In this document: one piece after another, positions 59,040 to 64,000 of the stretch
Layout of the letters: the number at the start of each line of letters is the position of its first letter
Numbering within the stretch: the first letter of the stretch is position 1
NCBI RefSeq assembly: GCF_042650565.1
Contig: NZ_JBHSBH010000007.1
Location: 62,001-126,000 of the forward strand
Direction of reading: 5' to 3'
Origin: Nocardiopsis_B sediminis
GTDB taxonomy: Bacteria; Actinomycetota; Actinomycetes; Streptosporangiales; Streptosporangiaceae
Length of the DNA: 64,000 nucleotides
Program-made: the position numbers and the translations under genes
The notes under the pieces: generated by a model
Seen by the model: the letters and a program-made list of their open reading frames with translations, nothing else
Database searches by the model: none
Told to the model about the DNA's origin: nothing

Positions 59040-59543
59040 TCAGGACGCCGGATCCCGGCGGGTGCGCTGCTGGTGGCGGCGGGCCTTCAGGCGGTTGCCG
59101 CAGGTTTTCATCGAGCACCAGCGGGCGGTGCCGGCCCGGCTGCGGTCGAGGAGGAAGAGGCGGCACTCGTCGTTGCCGCAGGGGCGCAGCCGGCCGGGCC
59201 TGCGTTCGAGGACGTCGTACCAGGCGAGCACCAGCTCCACCGCGAGCGTGCGCTCGGGTGGCACGTGGAGGCGCCACCGCAGGCCCGACGCGTCGGCCTC
59301 CGGCAGCCGGCGGGCGCCGGCGAGTATCCGCTGTAGCTCCGCCTCGGGCACGGGGCCGCGCGTGGCGGCCTGGAGGACGTCCCTCGCCGTGCGCAGCCAC
59401 TCGATCGCCGGCGCGTCCCCCGGGCCGCCGTGCTCCTGCGCCCACCGCCGCGGCTCGGCGTCGCCGGCCCACAGGTCCTGTGGCCGGCCGTCCACCACCG
59501 GGGTGCTGTTCAGCGCCTCGAGCAGCGCCCGCTCGTCGATCAC
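59040..59543 (-). CDS. CGNR zinc-finger protein
   Basis: 167 residues: an N-terminal ABATE-type helical domain (ALLEALNSTPVVDGRPQDLW) and a C-terminal CGNR zinc finger with C122, C127, C143 and C148 (PCGNDECRLFLLDRSRAG; WCSMKTCGNRLKARRH). These are probably ligand-sensing DNA-binding regulators. The GTG start has GGGGAGG upstream. Divergent from the dehalogenase-like hydrolase, its probable target. Confidence 0.9.
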   Translation of the reverse strand: MIDERALLEALNSTPVVDGRPQDLWAGDAEPRRWAQEHGGPGDAPAIEWLRTARDVLQAATRGPVPEAELQRILAGARRLPEADASGLRWRLHVPPERTLAVELVLAWYDVLERRPGRLRPCGNDECRLFLLDRSRAGTARWCSMKTCGNRLKARRHQQRTRRDPAS

Positions 59544-59586
59544 GATCCGGCCTCCCCTTCCAACCCTTCTAACCCCATGAACCGAC

Positions 59587-59617
59587 TTGACAGGTTACCC
59601 GGATTCGGGTCCACTAT
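59587..59617 (+). promoter_or_regulatory. Promoter with embedded operator
   Basis: TTGACA (59587-59592) and CACTAT (59612-59617), 19 bp apart. The spacer contains the palindrome ACCCG-GATT-CGGGT (59597-59610), well placed for repression or for MerR-like activation across a long spacer. Confidence 0.55.
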
Positions 59618-59657
59618 GGGCGCACATAACCACCACAGCGGACTTGGAGGGTTAGTC

Positions 59658-60533
59658 ATGGTGGACATCCGCCATCAGTACGCCACGGTGCACGGGCACC
59701 GCGTCTTCTACCGGGAGGCCGGGCCCCGCGACGCGCCGGCCCTCGTGCTCCTGCACGGATTCCCCACCGGCTCGCGCATGTTCCGCCGGCTGATCCCCGA
59801 GCTCGCCGACCGCTTCCGCGTCATCGCCCCCGACCACCTCGGCTTCGGCCACTCCGACGCCCCGCCCGCCGGCACGTTCCCCTACACCTTCGACGCGCTC
59901 ACCGACATCACCGAGGCGCTCCTGGCCGACCTCGGTGTCACGAGCTACGCCATCTACGTCCAGGACTACGGCGCGCCCATCGGGTGGCGGCTCGCGCTGC
60001 GCGACCCCACGGCGCTCACCGCGGTGATCACCCAGAACGGCAACGCCTACGAGGAGGGCTTCGTCCCTGAGTTCTGGGCGCCCGTGTGGGCCTACGCCCA
60101 GGACCCGGGGCCCAAGACGGAGCCGGCGGTCCGCACCGCCCTCGGCCTCGACGCGATCCGCTGGCAGTACCTCCACGGGGTGGACCGCCCCGAACTGGTC
60201 GACCCCGACACCTGGACGGCCGACCACCGCGACATCAGCCGACCCGGCAACGACCTCGTGCAGCTCGCCCTCTTCCGCGACTACGCCACCAACCCGCCCC
60301 TCTACCCGCGGGTGCACGCCTACTTCCGGCAGAGCCGCGTCCCGCTTTTGGCCGTCTGGGGAGCCGAGGACCGCATCTTCGGCCCCGACGGCGCACGCGC
60401 CTTCGCACGGGACCTTCCCGACGCCGAGATCCACCTGGTGCCCGGGGGCGGCCACTTCCTGCTCGAAAGCCACCTGGAGCGCACGGCCGGCCACATCCGG
60501 GACTTCCTGGCCCGCACCTTCCCGTCGGCCTGA
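59658..60533 (+). CDS. Haloalkane dehalogenase/epoxide hydrolase-like alpha/beta hydrolase
   Basis: 291 residues. The oxyanion motif is HGFPTGSR. The nucleophile elbow is VQDYGAPIGW, so the nucleophile is D103 rather than Ser, as in haloalkane dehalogenases and epoxide hydrolases. The late acid is in AVWGAEDRIFGP and the histidine in GGGHFLLESH. It is cytosolic. GGAGGG lies 6 bases before the ATG. Substrate unknown. Divergent from a CGNR protein. Confidence 0.85.
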   Translation: MVDIRHQYATVHGHRVFYREAGPRDAPALVLLHGFPTGSRMFRRLIPELADRFRVIAPDHLGFGHSDAPPAGTFPYTFDALTDITEALLADLGVTSYAIYVQDYGAPIGWRLALRDPTALTAVITQNGNAYEEGFVPEFWAPVWAYAQDPGPKTEPAVRTALGLDAIRWQYLHGVDRPELVDPDTWTADHRDISRPGNDLVQLALFRDYATNPPLYPRVHAYFRQSRVPLLAVWGAEDRIFGPDGARAFARDLPDAEIHLVPGGGHFLLESHLERTAGHIRDFLARTFPSA

Positions 60534-60723
60534 GGCCGAGGTCGCGCAGCGCAGGCCGAGCCGGCGGCCGGACGGCCGGTCGCCGGACGCGCACCACCGC
60601 GCCCCGACGTCTCCCCTGTACGGTGCCGCTTGCGTGCGGCCCGGGTCACCGTGCCCTGGCCCCACCGCATCGCACGGCTCAACGAAAAGGGCCACCACCG
60701 CGGTGGCCGGAAAGGTCGAGACG

Positions 60724-62121
60724 TTGGTCAAAATCGCGCTGGTCTGCGGCGACGGACTCCCCGTCAGCGGTCTCCTCACCGTCTTCCGCAACGTCGTGAC
60801 GCGCTTTCACGGCGAGCCGTCCCCGGACGACCCCATCCCGGCCGACCTCGGCTACTCCTGGCGTCCCGACAAGCCGGCCTTCTTCCCCGACGGCACCGAA
60901 CCCGACCGCTACCCCTCGTGGCTCGACGTGAGCCGGGCCCTTCCCTGCACGGGACCGGACGTGGCCGATGACCTCCTCGACATCCGCCGCCTGGTGGCCC
61001 GGGCCGACGAACTCGGCCCCGGCGACAAGGCCCGCCTCCACCGGCGCATCGAGACCCTGGCCGCCCCCTACGAGACGTACTTCTCCGAATGGCTCGACGA
61101 GCACGGCGCGGACTGGGTGGTGGCCGTCAACATGACCCTCTCCGACGCCGTTCCGGTGACCCTCGCCCTGCACCGGGCAGCGGCGCGGCGCTGGGACGGC
61201 GGACGGCCCGGCGGCGTCCTGTTCTGGGACCACGACCTGTTCGGCAGCTGCGCCGTGCACGAGGACGGCGAACGGCTCTACCCCCCGGCCCCCAACGAGT
61301 TCACCCCGCTGCCGGGCGGCCACCGTGCCCACCGCTGGGCGGTGGTGTCGGAGGCGCTCCACGCCGAGGCGTGCGGCTACCCCACCCCTCTGGAACCCGT
61401 CACGGTCCCCAACGTGCTGCCCGAAACTCCCCCGGAGGGCATGGAGGACCGGCACGAGGAGTTCCTCCACCAGATCGGCGCCGCGCCAGGGCAGCCCCTG
61501 CTGCTGGTCCCCGTCCGCGTCTTCCGGGTCAAGGGGGTGGAGATCTCGGTGCGGCTCTTCTCCCGCATGCGGGAGGTCAGCAGGGAACGGGGACTGCCGG
61601 AGCCACTCCTGCTGGTCTTCGGCGACCTCGGCGAGGACCCCGACTACACCAAGGAGGTCCTGGACGCGGCCCTGGACGAAGGGGTGCTGGACCAGGTGCG
61701 GTTCCTGAACGGGGTACCGCTCCAGAGCCACCGGGGGGCGGACGGCCTCTGGCACCTCGACGAGATCGACCTCCTGCGCGTGGGCGCCGCCACCGGCGGA
61801 GGGGTGCTCTTCGCCCCCAACCGCCCCGATGTGGAGACCGTGGGCCTGGGCCCCGCACTCGCCACCGTCGCCGGCATCCCCAGCGCGGTCGGCGACTTCA
61901 ACGCCTTCGGCGACATCTACGGCGACACGTTCCTGTGCGCCCGCCTGCCCGAGAACGGCGACCTGCGGGCCACGGCCACGGAAATGCTCGACCTCATGCG
62001 CGCGCGGGCCGACGGCGACCCATGGTTCACCGAGGGCATGCGGCGCAACCGGCGCAGGATCGACTCCCACTTCCCCGCTGAACCGTGGCGAAGCCTCTGG
62101 GCCGAGCTGGCCGGCGGGTGA
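60724..62121 (+). CDS. Glycosyltransferase-like protein (GT-B type)
   Basis: 465 residues if it starts at the TTG at 60724 (GGAAAGG 8 bases upstream), giving MVKIALVCGDGLPVSGLLTV; a GTG at 60703 is an alternative. The order of segments, an N-terminal nucleotide-fold start, ADWVVAVNMTLSDAVPVTLA, VTVPNVLPETPPEGM, LLLVPVRVFRVKGVEISVRL, VFGDLGEDPDYTKEVLDAAL and a C-terminal acceptor-side helix, fits GT4-like enzymes. Donor and acceptor unknown; no clear signal or membrane segment. Confidence 0.65.
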   Translation: MVKIALVCGDGLPVSGLLTVFRNVVTRFHGEPSPDDPIPADLGYSWRPDKPAFFPDGTEPDRYPSWLDVSRALPCTGPDVADDLLDIRRLVARADELGPGDKARLHRRIETLAAPYETYFSEWLDEHGADWVVAVNMTLSDAVPVTLALHRAAARRWDGGRPGGVLFWDHDLFGSCAVHEDGERLYPPAPNEFTPLPGGHRAHRWAVVSEALHAEACGYPTPLEPVTVPNVLPETPPEGMEDRHEEFLHQIGAAPGQPLLLVPVRVFRVKGVEISVRLFSRMREVSRERGLPEPLLLVFGDLGEDPDYTKEVLDAALDEGVLDQVRFLNGVPLQSHRGADGLWHLDEIDLLRVGAATGGGVLFAPNRPDVETVGLGPALATVAGIPSAVGDFNAFGDIYGDTFLCARLPENGDLRATATEMLDLMRARADGDPWFTEGMRRNRRRIDSHFPAEPWRSLWAELAGG

Positions 62122-62240
62122 TCGCTGTTCACCTATACCGCTCCGCGGTCCGCCCGCCTACCATCGAGGTGCCGGTGATCCCGTGAAGCCCGTGAGGCCC
62201 TACGCAAAGGGCCCCGCTGCTCCGCATACGAGGAGGGCCC

Positions 62241-63797
62241 GTGATCGTCCCCTTCAGCGTCTCCGACTTCATCGACCGGGCCGTTCAGGTCTACGGCGAC
62301 CGCACAGGCGTCATCGACGAGCCCGGCCAGCCGGCGCCCTCACTCGGGGAGCCGACCTACCGGGAGCTCGGCGCGCTGGCCCGCAGGCAGGCGGCCTTCC
62401 TCGACGGGATGGGGGTGGGGTTCGGCGACCGGGTCGCGATCGTCAGCCACAACAGCGCGCGCCTGCTGACATCGTTCTTCGGGGTGTCGGGGTTCGGGCG
62501 CGTGCTGGTGCCGGTGAACTTCCGACTGCGGGCCGAGGAGGTCCGCTACATCGTGGAGCACTCCGGCGCCCGGGTGCTCTACGTCGACCCCGAGCTCGAC
62601 GACGCGCTGCGCGACGTGACCGCCGAGCACCGGTTCGTGCTGGGCGACGACGCCGACCTCTTCGCACCCGAGGGCACCGAGCCGCGGCCCTGGCGGCACG
62701 ACGAGAACGCCACCGCGACCATCAACTACACGTCGGGGACCACCGCACGCCCCAAAGGGGTCCAGATCACCCACCGCAACATCTGGACCAACGCGGTGAC
62801 CTTCGCCCTGCACGTCGGCGTCACCGACCGCGACGTCTACCTGCACACCCTCCCCCAGTTCCACGCCAACGGCTGGGGCATGCCCTTCGCCATGACCGGC
62901 CTGGGCGTGCCGCACGTGATGCTGCGCAAGGTCGACGGCGCGGAGATCCTGCGACGCGTGCAGGCCCACGGCGTCACGGTGATGTGCGCGGCGCCGGCCG
63001 TGGTGGCCGCCGTTCTGGAGGCCGCGCGGACGTGGGAAGGCGAGATCCCCGGCCGCGACCGGGTGCGGATCATCGTCGCCGGCGCGCCGCCGCCCACCCG
63101 GACCGTCCTGCGGGTGCAGGAGGAGCTGGGCTGGGAGTTCATCCAGATCTACGGGCTCACCGAGACCTCGCCGCTGCTGACCGTCAACCGCGCCCGCGCC
63201 GAATGGGACGCGCTGGCGCCCGAGGACCGCGCCGCCAAGCTGGTGCGCGCCGGCGCCCCCGCGATCGGCGTGACGCTGAAGACCGAGGCAGCGACGGAGG
63301 ATGGGCACCACGGGACGGGGGAAGTGCTGGCGCGCTCCAACGTGGTCCTGGAGGGCTACTGGGACCGGCCCGACGAGAGCGCCGCGGCGCTGCGGGACGG
63401 GTGGTTCCACACCGGCGACGGCGGCGAGATCGGCGACGACGGCTACCTCACGATCAGCGACCGCAAGAAGGACGTGATCATCACCGGAGGGGAGAACGTC
63501 TCCTCGATCGAGGTCGAGGACGTGCTCTTCTCCCACCCCGCCGTCGCCGAGGTCGCCGTCATCGGCGTCCCCGACGACAAGTGGGGCGAGACCATCAAGG
63601 CCCTCGTCGTCCTCGCGCCCGGCCAGGAGGCCACCGAGGCGGGCCTCATCCGGTGGTGCAAGGACAGAGCCGCCGGATACAAGGCGCCGACGTCGGTGGA
63701 GTTCCGCGACGAGCTGGCCCGGACCGCGACCGGCAAGTTGCAGAAGTTCAAGCTGCGCGCGCCCTACTGGGAGGGGCGCGAACGCCAGGTCAACTGA
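62241..63797 (+). CDS. Acyl-CoA synthetase (AMP-forming ligase)
   Basis: 518 residues of the ANL superfamily: P-loop YTSGTTARPKGVQITH, IYGLTETSPLL, GWFHTGDGGEIGDDGYLTIS, hinge DRKKDVIITGGENV, and catalytic Lys in RTATGKLQKFKLR. It activates a fatty or aromatic acid to its CoA ester with ATP. AGGAGGG precedes the GTG start. Monocistronic. Confidence 0.92.
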   Translation: MIVPFSVSDFIDRAVQVYGDRTGVIDEPGQPAPSLGEPTYRELGALARRQAAFLDGMGVGFGDRVAIVSHNSARLLTSFFGVSGFGRVLVPVNFRLRAEEVRYIVEHSGARVLYVDPELDDALRDVTAEHRFVLGDDADLFAPEGTEPRPWRHDENATATINYTSGTTARPKGVQITHRNIWTNAVTFALHVGVTDRDVYLHTLPQFHANGWGMPFAMTGLGVPHVMLRKVDGAEILRRVQAHGVTVMCAAPAVVAAVLEAARTWEGEIPGRDRVRIIVAGAPPPTRTVLRVQEELGWEFIQIYGLTETSPLLTVNRARAEWDALAPEDRAAKLVRAGAPAIGVTLKTEAATEDGHHGTGEVLARSNVVLEGYWDRPDESAAALRDGWFHTGDGGEIGDDGYLTISDRKKDVIITGGENVSSIEVEDVLFSHPAVAEVAVIGVPDDKWGETIKALVVLAPGQEATEAGLIRWCKDRAAGYKAPTSVEFRDELARTATGKLQKFKLRAPYWEGRERQVN

Positions 63798-63897
63798 TCC
63801 GCGCCCCCACAACGGGCCGGTCAGGCCGGAGCGGGCGACCATCGCCCCCGGAGGACAACGGACCCGGCGGACGGCCCCTCATCGAGCGGCGCAGGGG

Positions 63898-64000
63898 TCA
63901 CGCGCAGCCGTCGTCGAGCTCGCAGATGTCCGCCGGGTCGGTGGAGACCTTGATGTCGTCGTACCAGATGTAGCTGTCGTTGCGGGGGGCGAACTCCGTG
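63898..64000 (-). CDS. C-terminus of a secreted protein, 5' end outside window
   Basis: On the minus strand the frame is open from the right edge and ends in NDSYIWYDDIKVSTDPADIC then ELDDGCA and a TGA. Such endings (WYDDIKVST plus a short Cys-containing tail) are common in secreted jelly-roll/lectin-like polysaccharide-degrading proteins. Only about 34 codons are visible, so the family is a guess. It converges on the acyl-CoA synthetase gene. Confidence 0.5.
   Translation of the reverse strand, partial: TEFAPRNDSYIWYDDIKVSTDPADICELDDGCA

Noticed and set aside
1..64000. tRNA, rRNA, CRISPR, transposase, integrase, attachment site or replication origin
   Set aside because: I saw no cloverleaf-like genes, spaced repeats, transposase motifs or DnaA-box clusters; small ones could be missed by eye.

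Overview
This window is chromosomal DNA of a very GC-rich actinomycete. Third codon positions are almost always G or C, GTG starts are common, and ribosome sites are GGAGG-like. The gene content is typical of soil filamentous Actinobacteria: SigK and ECF41 sigma factors, XRE-MmyB regulators, a CGNR protein, SlpD/TAP-type peptidases and a rifampicin monooxygenase. I would guess the Streptosporangiales/Nocardiopsis neighbourhood, but that is only an impression. I saw no tRNA, rRNA, CRISPR array, insertion sequence or prophage gene.

Bases 1-24,800 are a mosaic of small regulator-plus-oxidoreductase modules. They include XRE-MmyB with an aldo/keto reductase, LacI with a DapA-family aldolase and an NRAMP-like transporter, XRE-MmyB with an alcohol dehydrogenase and an SDR, TetR with a quinone oxidoreductase, TetR with an esterase, and TetR with a flavin monooxygenase and an MFS pump. 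Many have a readable operator between the genes. In the middle sits a rifampicin monooxygenase (rox) preceded by a 19-bp palindrome that matches the rifamycin-associated element. Downstream of it is a FrnE-like DsbA protein whose usual Cys-containing tail is encoded as a separate overlapping 56-codon gene. An ECF41 sigma factor follows.

Bases 23,800-30,800 hold two paralogous lipoprotein hydrolases around a MerR regulator and a CPBP membrane protease, then two tiny overlapping genes, a secreted TAP peptidase and a VOC protein. Bases 30,842-34,638 hold a SigK-type sigma factor and its anti-sigma, divergent from a membrane-anchored YedY/MsrP-like molybdoenzyme and a Met- and Asp-rich lipoprotein. 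The two divergent promoters share the same unusual -35/-10 (GGTCGC, 17 bp, CGAAT), so the sigma factor probably drives both. The layout recalls Gram-negative systems that pair a Met-rich periplasmic sink with a Met-sulfoxide reductase.

Bases 38,104-46,604 are one tightly coupled seven-gene operon: two MaoC-like hydratases, an MHS transporter, a ThDP lyase, a class III CoA-transferase, a HutC/GntR regulator and an FGGY kinase. A perfect HutC-type operator lies at the start of transcription. It looks like an undescribed CoA-dependent catabolic pathway.

Bases 47,225-52,290 are an AraC regulator and a ferric-siderophore ABC importer with an iron box. The rest of the window holds a zinc-less oxidoreductase, an FkbM methyltransferase, a NarL-type two-component system, a TetR/P450 pair, a CGNR regulator beside a haloalkane-dehalogenase-like hydrolase, a glycosyltransferase-like protein, an acyl-CoA synthetase, and the 3' end of a secreted protein cut by the window edge. 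Three degraded gene remnants were found (near 3.8, 23.5 and 53.5 kb).
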